Assembly: GCA_002286855.1 (NCBI GenBank) | Contig: NRSV01000059.1 | Span: 62,001 to 126,000, forward strand | DNA length: 64,000 bases | Source: Bipolaris cookei | Taxonomy: Eukaryota; Ascomycota; Dothideomycetes; Pleosporales; Pleosporaceae | Direction: 5' to 3' | Shown here: piece by piece, positions 22,641-32,456 of the stretch | How the letters are laid out: every line of letters begins with the position of its first letter | Position numbering within the stretch: the first letter of the stretch is position 1 | Position numbers and translations under genes: made by a program | The notes under the pieces: generated by a model | Database searches by the model: none | The model's input: the letters and a program-made list of their open reading frames with translations, nothing else | Told to the model about the DNA's origin: nothing

Positions 22641-24410
22641 TTAAGCCTCTGCCTCCCTCAACCCCTTCTTAAATCTATCAATCGCCCTAGCCTTTGTCTC
22701 CTTCCAATCCACATGCGGCTTGGGATACCCCAACTTCTCAAACTCCTCCTTTGACAACCTCGCATACGGCGCAAACACAGCCTTGCCTTTTACATCCTTG
22801 AGCTCAGGAACCCATTTCCTGATGTAATCGCCATCCGGGTCATTCTTCTCGGCCTGCGACACGGGGTTGAACACAGTGTAGCTTGGCTCCCAGCCCTGCG
22901 TGTTGTTGGAGAGATCCCAGTCGATGAGGGTTTCGGCAAAGTAGCGCTCGCCGCGGCGGTAGTCGAGAAGCAAGTTGCAGTAGAGATATGACGACACGTT
23001 CATACGCAGGCGGTTGTGCATGTATGCTTCGGCATTTAGCTGGCGCATGCCTGCGTCGATAAAGGGCTCGCCGGTTTGTCCCTTGTACCATTTCTCCCAA
23101 CCTTCCTTGTCGTCTTCCCATTGTACAGAGTTGAATTTGAGATTCTGCGGCAGATTCATGGATGTGTGGGGCACGCAGACTGTGTGCTGTCGATATAACT
23201 CACGGAAAACAATTTCTCGGACCCAGCTGTAAACGCCGCTTGAGGCTTTGGATTCGGTGAAGTCGGTGCTGCCGCGGTTGTAGTCGACGACTTTACGGAG
23301 GGCTTCGCGTACGGAAAACATTCCTGCGCTGAAGTAGGCGGACATGCGCGATGTGCTGTTTGCGGCTGGGTTGGAGCGCGTGGCTGCATAATGGGAGATT
23401 TGTTTGAGAAATGAATCCATGCGTTTTGCGCCTTCGGCGTGGCCAGCCGGCCAGAGTTTTCGTATCCTCTTTTTCTCATCTTCCGACTTGAATTGCTTGT
23501 CTTTGGCGGGCTTGGGTGCTGGTGTGTCGAAAAGATCCTTGAGTTCTTTCTTCATAGACGAAGGGTTCGCGGCAGGTGGAGGGCGTGTATCAAGGAGTTC
23601 GGGTTCTTCTCGCAGTCTGCTGAGCCAGGCTTTGTGATATGGTGTGAAGACCTTCATCGGCGATCCGGACGATGTGGTCATTGTACCCGGTTCAATCACA
23701 GTCTGGTCATGGAAAAGAGATACCTGAATATCTTTTCCAGAAGTCTTGACTAACTTTAGATCTCGACGCATCTCGTCAATCTCGAACTCGTAGTTGCCAA
23801 AGACATGGGAAATTTTGTGATTCTTTAGCCATTCAACGGCTGTCTCCACAATCTTCTTTCTGTCTTCGCACTCTACAAAGACCAATGGTATATTTAGCTC
23901 CTTGAGTTCTTTTTGCATAATCTTCAACCCCTCACACATGAAATCAACTCTTGCTGGACTGGTCCCATGCCATGACTCGTCGGCAGGACAGTTGATGTAA
24001 AAGCACACCAGAGGTTTCTTGGCGCTTTGGGCAAGCTCAGAAGCATGATGCAGCGCGGTATTGTCCTGGATTCGGAGGTCCTTGGGGTGAAACCAGTGAG
24101 CGACTTTTGTTATGTCTTTAACTTCATCTTGCGCGCCGAGTGCTTCCTGGACTTGATCATAAGGAAGATTTTCGTCGACTTGCTTTGCGCGTTTTACAGA
24201 TGTGTGACCAAGTTCGTCACGCTCGTAAGATGTTCTTTTTGACATGTTTATTTTGGCGGGCTTCTTGAGTGTGGTCTGATTTTGGAAACGCGTCGCGTGA
24301 CTGAAGGCGCGATTTGGTATAAGCGGGAATCTGGTATTACAGGCCGCAGTTCGTCTGGCAGCAGAGATTCGGACAGTATGCGATACGAGGGTGTTTCTGA
24401 TAAGACACAT
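22641..24410 (-). CDS. PHR1: Class I CPD photolyase
   Basis: Single exon of 589 residues. Residues 1-55 are basic and hydroxylated (RISAARRTAACNTRF, NRAFSHATRF), a good mitochondrial presequence. A second Met at 56 begins MSKRTS followed by a bipartite-looking basic stretch. The antenna-binding domain starts VAHWFHPKDLRIQDN near 105. The FAD-binding domain contains SVREALRKVVDY, SGVYSWVREIVFRELYRQH, GEPFIDAGMRQLNAEAYMHN, RLRMNVSSYL and DYRRGERYFAE, then WDLSNNTQGWEPS and FNPVSQAEKNDPDGDYIRKW. These fit fungal class I cyclobutane pyrimidine dimer photolyases, which split UV dimers using FADH- and light. The Met56 start would give a nuclear form (as proposed for dual-targeted yeast Phr1; inference here). 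It is divergent from the alkaline phosphatase gene. Confidence 0.95.
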   Translation of the reverse strand: MCLIRNTLVSHTVRISAARRTAACNTRFPLIPNRAFSHATRFQNQTTLKKPAKINMSKRTSYERDELGHTSVKRAKQVDENLPYDQVQEALGAQDEVKDITKVAHWFHPKDLRIQDNTALHHASELAQSAKKPLVCFYINCPADESWHGTSPARVDFMCEGLKIMQKELKELNIPLVFVECEDRKKIVETAVEWLKNHKISHVFGNYEFEIDEMRRDLKLVKTSGKDIQVSLFHDQTVIEPGTMTTSSGSPMKVFTPYHKAWLSRLREEPELLDTRPPPAANPSSMKKELKDLFDTPAPKPAKDKQFKSEDEKKRIRKLWPAGHAEGAKRMDSFLKQISHYAATRSNPAANSTSRMSAYFSAGMFSVREALRKVVDYNRGSTDFTESKASSGVYSWVREIVFRELYRQHTVCVPHTSMNLPQNLKFNSVQWEDDKEGWEKWYKGQTGEPFIDAGMRQLNAEAYMHNRLRMNVSSYLYCNLLLDYRRGERYFAETLIDWDLSNNTQGWEPSYTVFNPVSQAEKNDPDGDYIRKWVPELKDVKGKAVFAPYARLSKEEFEKLGYPKPHVDWKETKARAIDRFKKGLREAEA

Positions 24411-25521
24411 TGGCTGCGTTCTCTATATATGGCTGTGTCTTTGTACCTATGCATAAACAGATTTACATGAGGGTCTCAAGTGGTGACGTCGACAGGACCG
24501 GACTACCCAGACTATGGCCGATTCAAGGCCACACCATGATGGGCAGCCGACATCGAACACCAATCGAGGGCATCGCTATCGTTGTTTCAGATGCAAGATC
24601 TGGGGATGTCCCTGGCTCCCGCTGCAGCATGCGATCTATATCCACTCCCCTGGATTTGGTAATGCTGTGCCTGGGTAGCGCTGTATTTGTTGCATGGTGG
24701 GAGGGTTTGTGGATGCAAGACACACGATAGCCACCAGTCCACAAAAACAACGGCTGATGTTTATGCCAGTATCACAAATCAAGTTCGTGCGATACAGACT
24801 TTGGTCGCGGTAGAGTGCCGTGATTCTGATTGATGGAATGGCTGCAGCGAGGGTTTTCAGTCCGCGAAAACTGGCAGGCTGCCCAGCCACGTCGTTCCCC
24901 ACAATCGCCGCCGGCAATATATCCGCTTGGGCTGTAGATCAAGAAAGCTGTTCTCACCTTGTGCAGCCGAGAGGCGGGAAAGAGAGTATGACGAATAGAG
25001 ATGTAGTCTACTGAGCACAACTGGGAGTGGTCCGTTTCCCAACCATGCGCCAAGCCTGTGTTGCGCGGGAATACTTCCCACATGGCATGGCGTCGAGCCA
25101 ATCGCACGCCATGTGCTCGGAACGTGATGCCAAGACATCCACGTTAACTGTCTGCCAGTTCCTGAACAGGAAGCTCGGCAAGACGTTGATTGATGACATT
25201 GGCTCATAACCGGACCATCCCAGCGGACTGGGCGTTGGCCCATGGCGCTGGATGTGTTCTCTCGAGCAGTAAGATTGTCGGATTATCGCACGAGGGCGGC
25301 TGGACATGCATTCCTCTCCACAAACTAGCATCCCCCGGGAATTGAATGCAATACCTAGTAGCTTCATATGCATGCCATGACTACGTATAGTGTATTCCAG
25401 AGATCCGGCACCAGGTACCTACTAGGACTTATAAAAGTGCCAGGTACAGCTCCTAATTATTTTGCTTCATCGCAGTCTTTGAGAGCCTTGTGTAAACGTC
25501 CCTCTCTCAATCGCGTTCGCC
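24411..25521. other. Divergent promoter region, no gene seen
   Basis: Lies between photolyase (-) and alkaline phosphatase (+). Contains CCACGTTAAC at 25138-25147, a weak Pho4/NUC-1-type CACGTT core, and several short open frames on the minus strand that do not link into a gene. Confidence 0.5.
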
Positions 25522-27850
25522 ATGAAGTGTACATGCTCGGCTGTCGTGGCAGCAGCCCTTTTGGTGGGCTCTATTTCTGCGCAGACATTCAGGAGACTTG
25601 GTGCTTGCCCGACGCTTGGTAAGTTTGTCCTCTTTCATGTGTATACTTGTGTATCTCAGCTAACTAAAAGATAGGCTGTGTGTTCCCGCCTGACCAGTTA
25701 CGTCCAGAATCTGTTTAAGAATGCCAAAGCTCACTTGCTAACGACAAATCCAGGGCTGACTTTCTCGCTGGCCAATTCTTCGACATTCGACTTGAGGTGC
25801 ACCAGCCGACCAATGGCTCTGAGTTTATTGGACTACCTCTGGATGAACAGTTCACCTTTACCGTAGGAAAGAAGGGTGAAGAAGCAAAATCTGTGACCGA
25901 GTTCTTCAAGCTCGAGGAGCCGAAACTGGAGAAATGGAACTTCACTTATTTCGAAGGTACGTAAGAAGTTTGAACGTGTACTTTCAAAAAGGCTATAGAT
26001 GACTCGCACTGAAAAATGAAGTCAATAAACTCTTCATTAAATTGGTGTATCGTCCTTGTTGTTGTGCACGACAAAACTTCGATGGTTGGATTTGTATACT
26101 AGCCGAAGGACTGTCACGTGACGGGTATAGGCATAGCTGACCACACTACAGACCTGTTCGCCCGCGACAGCAAAAAGCCTTCCCTAGTCAATGTAGCCTC
26201 AAAAGCATACCGTCGTATTGCTCTGTACGAGCCAGGAGAATACACAGCGACATTGCACTACAACAACGGGAGCACAACCGAAGCCGCATGGACTGTACGT
26301 GACTTGGCTGAGGAACGCAAGACCAAGAACATGATCCTCTTCATCGGAGACGGCATGTCAACGGCCTCGATCACTGCGGCTCGTTCCCTTGGTCACAAGT
26401 CCATCAACGGAAAATTTCAAAGCACTATGGCCATGGACAAGTTTCCGCAGTTATCTCATTCTATGACGCATTCACTTGAGACTTTTATCACTGACTCCGC
26501 CAATTCTGCGGCTGCTCTGAACACGGGGCATAAAAGTTCTGTCAATGCCCTCAATGTATATGCTGATTCCAGTCCCAATCCTCTAGATGATCCCCGCGTT
26601 GAGTCGATTGCTGAAATTTTCCATCGATTAACTGGAGGGCACATTGGCATTGTGTCGACAGCGTTTATCGCTGATGCGACGCCTGCTGCCCTGGTCTCAC
26701 ACACGCGTCTCCGAAACCAATATGGCGTCATCGTTGACACATATCTTAATGGCGCACAGAACTGGACAAAGATCCCTATAGATGTGATCTTTGGAGGCGG
26801 AGGCGAACAATTCTATCCTTCTGAGCTCGGCGGAGTCACTTATCAGGACAAGAATTACTATGATGAGTTTGCCGCCCAGGGATATCAGATTGTTCACAAC
26901 CGCACGAGTCTCTTGGCGGCCTCGCCCGACGAGAAGACCTTAGGTATTTTCTCAACCTCCAACATGGCCAAGTGGCTCGACCGAAATGTCTACCGCGACA
27001 ATCTTAATCAATCTCTCTCGCCGACTGGTGACAAGACGCCCGCTCTCGATCAACCCGGACTGAAGGAGATGACCCTCAAGGCCATCGATATTTTGGAAAG
27101 CCGCTCTGGCGACAAAGGCTGGTTTCTCATGTCTGAGGCTGCAAGCATAGATAAGATGCTCCACGCACTAGACAGTAGCCGCGCTCTAGGGGAGTTGCTG
27201 GAATTGGACGATACCGTGAAAGCCACTATCGAGCATCTCAACTCCACCAACTGCCTCAAAGACACCCTTATTATAGTCACTGCCGACCACGGCCATGGTT
27301 TCGATATTATGGGATCCGTCGATACGCATTATCTTGCCGCACAAGATACTGATCGCAAGAAGCGTGATGCAATCGGTGTCTATGAGCAGTCCGGTCTCTC
27401 TGAGTACATCAACACGGGGAATTTGACCTACCCAGGATCGCATTTTCCTAGCAACTGGGACCCTCGCTACACATTCTACCAGGGTCTCACAGCCGGTCCA
27501 GATCGCCGCGAGAACTGGAGGGTGACCAAGGACGGTCCTAGGAAGCCTGCTGTTGAGCTAGAGAAGAATAGCGACGACTATTACGCCAACCCCAAGGACG
27601 GCAAGGACGGTATCTTAGTCAACGGTACATTGCCCGTAGAGAACGACCAGGGCGTTCAGTAAGCTTCTCCTGTGCTCCTTGAAATCGAAGTTTTGCTAAT
27701 AACCGATATAGTTCGTTGACCGACGTGCCCGTTTACGCAATGGGCCCCTGCCAAGATCTCTTCCAAGGAACCTACAACAACATTGAGATCTTTTACAAGA
27801 TGGCCGAGTGTTTCGGCCTTGGACGTGGGGAGCCGCCTGAGGAGAAGTAG
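25522..27850 (+). CDS. Secreted alkaline phosphatase
   Basis: Five exons (25522-25618, 25675-25696, 25754-25956, 26152-27658, 27712-27850) give 655 residues. The signal peptide is MKCTCSAVVAAALLVGSISA. A beta-rich N-terminal domain (QADFLAGQFFDIRLEVHQPT to EYTATLHY) precedes the catalytic domain, as in large fungal alkaline phosphatases. Catalytic residues are visible: FIGDGMS with metal-binding Asp174, TDSANSAAA with nucleophile Ser223, MSEAASIDKMLHALD with the Glu/Asp metal ligands, and TADHGHGFD with Asp485-His486. Role: Zn/Mg-dependent hydrolysis of phosphomonoesters, probably outside the cell or at the wall. Exon 2 is only 22 bases and intron 3 is unusually long (195 bases). The C-terminus ends GEPPEEK with no obvious GPI signal. 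Phosphate regulation is likely for the family, and a CACGTG lies inside intron 3. Confidence 0.93.
26115..26120. promoter_or_regulatory. CACGTG palindrome in alkaline phosphatase intron 3
   Basis: Perfect E-box CACGTG, the core site of Pho4/NUC-1-type bHLH regulators of phosphate genes. Its position inside a transcribed intron makes function uncertain; a chance occurrence is possible. Confidence 0.3.
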
Positions 27851-28216
27851 GGACTTAAGAAATACAGCGCATAACACCGTGATGAAAACATCACAACCAA
27901 TTGTGTAGTAGCGTAGCTATGGTACATATGTATTGGACATGTAATTTGTAAGGAAGTCTGTCGACGTGGTTTCCTAGGTGAACACCTCCTGTTGTAATGG
28001 ACCGCAACTGCTTCAATCTGAGTGAAGACAAAATCTGGGCCACATTCAAGGGAACCGTTTGAACATCACTAGATGTTCGATTTTCTAAAAAAAGAGAACA
28101 TGTAAGGAAAAGAAACTCTTTACCCTACCCGAGGCACGAAGGAGAGCATCCCGGAAGAAATACGCCAAAAAAAACAAGATGCTCGTAAACCTATTGTTGA
28201 GAGAGCAAGTATACCT
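27851..28216. other. Intergenic, start of decayed AT-rich block
   Basis: 3' flank of the phosphatase gene passing into AT-rich sequence with A-tracts near 28085 and 28166. Nothing coding. Confidence 0.6.
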
Positions 28217-28558
28217 CTACTCGCCCCTGAATTCGTCTTCCAGATCAACTTCTTCCTCGTAGTCGTCTTCGTCGATCTCCTCGTTGTCTTGGTGGTCGTT
28301 ACCATCGTCTTCCTCGTTGACATCTTCAATATAGCGGAATTGCTGAATAAATGGCTCAGGTTCAGGCGAGATTTTGACTAGGGGCAGTCGAACTAGTATA
28401 GATAGAGTCTTTTGAACAAAGAGATTCTGGCTAGGGGATAACTGGGACCACGCCAATATGCAGAGATTGGGAAGACCTGGAGTCCATGAACAACAGGAAC
28501 GATCGAGATATGCGCATGTTGTGCAAAGCCTGTTGTTATTTTTGACTTGTACGCATGA
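28217..28558 (-). pseudogene. Remnant of unrecognised Cys-rich/acidic-tail protein (copy 1)
   Basis: An open minus-strand stretch of about 114 codons without a clear start. It reads a cysteine cluster (SCVQVKNNNRLCTTCAYLDR, then SCCSWTPGLP), a middle segment (SILVRLPLVKISPEPEPF), IQQFRYIEDV, and a strongly acidic tail (EEDDGNDHQDNEEIDEDDYE) ending at TAG 28217-28219. A second, inverted, related copy lies at 29287-29778. The spacing C-x9-C-x2-C-x6-C suggests a small metal-binding module (inference). I do not recognise the family. It lies beside transposon debris and may be a fragment of a mobile element gene. Confidence 0.5.
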
Positions 28559-28642
28559 AATTTTAAAAAAACGCCTTGTTCAAGTAGGGACTTAAGAACT
28601 ATGATGCATAACGACGTAACAAAACCAAGACAACTAATTATA

Positions 28643-28945
28643 ACGTGTTTCATTAGCGAGTTGCTCATCCAAGCAAGTTGCTCACGCCCCACTACCACGT
28701 TAACGTTACTATCATATTACACACTTTTATCACAGCTTTTTAAAAGTTATGGTAAGCCAATTTATTCTATGCAAGTATCGCTATCGCTTGCCTCTTCTAT
28801 TTCTACTATACAGGTACGCGAGTTGTGTCCAGTCTCCTTACAACGCCCGAACCCTCTTCGACGCGCTCTCGCCATCGCCACGACTGCTACCCACCTGTTC
28901 AGTTGATACTTCTTGTACTTCGCCAACAGTAAGAGTCTCCTCTGT
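28643..28945 (-). mobile_element. Terminal remnant of a pogo/Fot1-type DNA transposon
   Basis: After a TA dinucleotide at 28641-28642 the sequence begins ACGTGTTTCATTAGCGAG, close to the end of the 58.2 kb element (ACGTGGTTCACAAGCGAG). Repeated AGCGAG/AGCAAG TTGCTCA units follow. Read on the minus strand, about 28745-28945 encodes the C-terminal zinc knuckle (RCKETGHNSRTC) and the preceding Arg/Ser segment. This is nearly the same DNA as 58330-58545 (shared ACCCTCTTCGACGCGCTCTC and nearby). The DDE catalytic region is missing, so this is a one-ended fragment. Confidence 0.75.
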
Positions 28946-29286
28946 CCGGTTTATACCCACCTTCTGGGGTTTGTGGCTGTGAATATAAGGAGCCATGACG
29001 AAGATATTGGTGTCTTGATTGTTGGGAGGCGAAGATATCTACCAAAGGGAGTAGTATGCAAGAGATCGCAAGTAATCGGCGCTGTAGATAAGAAACTAAC
29101 TTAACCACCACTACGGGTTTTGGGGCGATGAGATAGACACCTCACGGAGGCCTCGAGATCTTTCGACGGATGTAAAGCCAGTAACGTGGAGCAATAAAGG
29201 ACAAAGCAGATGTGAAGAGGCGTATCGCTCTGTACCCAGAAACGTGAGACTCGTGTGGTCATTAGAATCCTGGCACTCAGATCTCT
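28946..29286. other. Decayed repeat region, no gene seen
   Basis: Between the pogo/Fot1 remnant and copy 2 of the Cys-rich module. Only short frames; no terminal repeat for the remnant found on this side. Confidence 0.5.
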
Positions 29287-29778
29287 GTGGAAGAGATCAC
29301 GACTATCATGAAAAAGCCGGAATATGGTCTCGAACAAGTGGGAGGACCCTTTCCCAGTTTTGGTGACGCTTCAGCTGGAAAACACAGACTTTATGACATG
29401 TGGTACATGATTTATCAAGTAATGCAAAACGGAGGACTTGTTGACAAAAAGTGCATTCTAGACAAACATAATAACAGAGTTTGTACGAATTGCTTGCATC
29501 TTGGTCGTTCATATTACTCATGAACAGCTGCTCTTCCCCCCACACGTATCGATATCAAGGTCCCTGCTGATAAACAGGTTATGGTCGATGAATCTCGCTC
29601 TTTGCTGGTCACTATGCCCATCAAAGTCGCCTCTCCGTAGATGCAGTCATTTCGTCAGCAATTCCGAAATTTTCGCGACGAGACCATTCTAGAGGATGAC
29701 GGCAGCCATTACGAAGGCAGTGAGGGTGGCGATGTTGACGATGAGGACGACGAGAGCGATGACGAGAGCGACGACTAG
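29287..29778 (+). pseudogene. Remnant of unrecognised Cys-rich/acidic-tail protein (copy 2)
   Basis: One frame runs 164 codons with two nonsense codons, TGA at 29521-29523 and TAG at 29638-29640, and no frameshift. It reads KKCILDKHNNRVCTNCLHLG, then RSYYS-stop-TAALP, VDESRSLLVTMPIKVASP-stop, MQSFRQQFRNFRDETILEDD and an Asp/Glu/Ser tail ending SDDESDD. It parallels copy 1 in the cysteine cluster, the (W)TxxLP, the IKVASP/VKISP and the QQFR segments. The TGA sits where copy 1 has Trp. The first about 50 residues (EYGLEQVGGPFPSFGDAS) have no match in copy 1. Family and function unknown. Confidence 0.5.
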
Positions 29779-30692
29779 TAGTTGCAAATTTCCATTCTTT
29801 CTAGGCTCCAGGGGGATCATGTTTTGTCAGCGTGTTTCTTGTAGGTTTCTTCCTTTGCACGACGTGAAGGATCAGGGTTCCTTTTCCTTTCGTCATCTTC
29901 TTTTCAGTATTCCTGTCACTTGATCATATTCAAACAATTCCATAGAATGCGATTGATATGTTTACAAAGCACGCGTGCCTGCAACAAGTAGCAGCTTCAA
30001 TACACTACGTCATCAATATCCACTCTCAAGACCTATAACTCAAATATAAAGACATCACTCAATGAAGATTTGAGGTAAGTTTAAGATGATCAGTGGTTCG
30101 GTCGCTGACGTTGACGCGCGTTTCTTTGCGCCTTCTATATCGTGCCTTCCGCTTTGGAGAAGCGAGCCACAAGCGCGTGCATCGACTCAAATATGTTAAA
30201 TTTCTCGCCTCATGTTTCTTCAACAAAAATAAGGCCAGTAATTTGACATACTGCTACGATTTCTGATTCCCATTATGTGATTCCGTTATTAGCATTCCCG
30301 CATGATGCTTCAATCGATGGACATCTTTCCATACCTTCGACCCATATGTTCACTCACCTACGTTGACTCGCCTACACGAGGGCCATGATTGCTAGTGGTA
30401 TATAATCTTACTAAATAGCACTATTATAGTCGAAATCCAATCGTAATCGCCTTCGGGCAAGGATAAACCCATTCGGCAAGAATCCAGTAAGTGCCCAAAT
30501 TCACATCCTTGTAGCGAAGCCTTTCCAGAGTCAGAAGTCTACGGAGCACTCTCAGGTTGTTCTTGCACTTAATTAGTGCTGTATAATCACTTATAGGCTG
30601 CTCGCATCATCACTATGTGATAGGGCCGAGCCAGTCTAAGAAGACCAATACCGTCATATGACCACATCTCACTGACTATTTCAATAGGATAA
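29779..30692. other. AT-rich decayed sequence, no gene seen
   Basis: No frame longer than about 75 codons has recognisable content. Probably eroded repeat DNA. Confidence 0.5.
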
Positions 30693-30773
30693 GAAGACGA
30701 AGATGACGACGACGACGACGACGACGAAGAAGAAGAAGAAGAAGAGGAGGAGGAGGAGGAGGAGGAGGAGGAG
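30693..30773. repeat. GAC/GAA/GAG trinucleotide array
   Basis: Twenty-seven consecutive GAN triplets: mixed GAA/GAC/GAT, then runs of GAC, GAA and GAG. In the plus frame this is an Asp/Glu run followed by MPHPTPKRVRQTGGPSAKRP, open for about 150 codons to 31139 but closed upstream by TAA at 30687-30689. It could be the tail of a decayed acidic protein or a simple microsatellite. Confidence 0.9.
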
Positions 30774-31402
30774 AGGAAAGTTGCTCTCATGCCTCATCCC
30801 ACGCCGAAACGTGTTCGACAAACTGGCGGCCCGTCCGCAAAGCGCCCAGTAAATTATGCTCTTTTTAAACATCAGTACACTTTTCGAAGCGCAATCGCAC
30901 ACTCCTTTTTATACTTTTACATACTTTTTTCTATCTATCTTCCATGCCTTTGTTACTGCTCAAGACAGAGACAAAAGAAGGGGGATACAATACTGGGGCT
31001 CCTGCGTGATGTGCTCTTAGCCTCCCTCCCCCTTACTGTATCTAAGCACCCACGATATGCTACATCCAACATTCCGATCCTGAGAGAGCCTACACCGGAA
31101 CAATTTATTCGTAAGGTATACTATAGTTGCTTTTCGTAATTAGTACGTTGTGACATCACTAACTTTGGCGTAGCGAAAAAAAATTCTTCATTTTCGAAGA
31201 CGACGACGATGGCGACGAAGACGAAAGCCCCCGGATTGTCATCGCCGCCTCACCACCGCCACGCTCGCCGCCGAAAGGTAAAGAGAACTGTCGTACTTCG
31301 TGCGCGGTGGCTCAAAAAGCTAAAAATATCATCAAGGGATATGGTCGTTATTAGGAATTGGATTATAATTTGAGAGCCACCTCCTCGTGTCCTCCTCGTC
31401 TA
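30774..31402. other. Gene-poor stretch with an acidic coding fragment
   Basis: Includes 31189-31353 (+), a frame reading FFIFEDDDDGDEDESPRIV, a Pro/Arg segment and a Lys-rich end before TAG. It has the codon look of a former exon but no recognisable family. The rest is 3' flank of the fructosamine kinase gene. Confidence 0.4.
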
Positions 31403-32456
31403 CTAGTCGCCACCATACTTCGCAATAAGACTTTTCATAATTCCTACTGCTCCACTTCGGTAACTTGCCCCAAACATCGCATAGTGGTTGAGGTGATGAT
31501 ACAGCTCATACAGTTGCACGCGATCCTCATACTCGCTTACCGGCTCTGTCTTGGAACATAACTGATGATATTCCTTCATGAAGCTGCTACCAAAGCCGCC
31601 AAACATTTTCATGATACCAAGCTCGAACTCACTATGAGAATAGCAGGCCGATGAATCATAAATCACGTCTTCCACCTCTCCTTTGTCACTGCCGATCATA
31701 CCCACGCTCGTGTTTCCGCTCCACAGATCCCCGTGAACAACCACAGGCGTTACTCGCCGGCCATTGTTCAGGTGGTCGTCGCCAATCAAACGTGGGACAA
31801 CTTCGGTTGCGGTCTGCTCGACAAGCTTTCGCAGGTCATTGTCATTTCTACCACGCTGCTCTGCATATCGTATAATGAACATGAGGCGATTCTCGGCATA
31901 GAAATCTGCCCAGCTCTCTTTGTAGCTGTTTTCCTGCGGAGTCTCACCACAGCATGTTGCAACAGGAAAGCCAAACATGGGCATGTCGTATCCATCTGGT
32001 ATAGGGGCGGGTGTCGTGTGTAATTGCGCAAGCTTGGCTGCTAGTGATGCCGTCTTGGGCGATCGGGAGGCCGAAAAAGAGTTGAGATGAAGAAACTCAG
32101 TCACTAGGAACCATTTGGAAGGCTGCGCTTCGAAATTTCCGTAACCAAATGACTGCGGACAAAGCGTAGGAACGACTTTGTTGATGGCCTTTAGAGACGC
32201 GTCTTCACCTTTTCAGGGCGCTGTTAGTCTACTTATTGGCCAGCCTACGACCGCTAAATGGGCCGCACACACCTGCAAACATAATTTCAGCCGCTTCTCC
32301 ACTCCCCGTCTTCACGAAATATGCCTTTTCTGATCCATCGTCGAGCCGGGATACTATCTTGGATGTAGACGCAAAGCTGCTGCCCCCAACGGATGAAACC
32401 GTGGCCCTGTCAGAGTTTAAGCCAAGAAGTTTGACAACCGCTGGGTCGACCTTCAT
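31403..32456 (-). CDS. Fructosamine/ketosamine 3-kinase family protein
   Basis: Two exons (32273-32456 and 31403-32208; 64-base intron) encode 329 residues. The N-lobe has VSSVGGSSFASTSKI and AYFVKTGSGEAAEIMFAGE with the ATP-binding Lys. FLVTEFLHL marks the hinge, and the C-lobe has the catalytic signature VVHGDLWSGN (His at about 220), VIYDSSACYSHSEFELG in the DFG-like position, and FGGFGSSFMKEYH. Family role: phosphorylation of fructosamines or ribulosamines on glycated proteins, which destabilises the adduct and repairs the protein. The frame is complete with no RIP-type stops although both flanks are transposon debris, so the gene appears to be under selection (inference). Confidence 0.93.
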
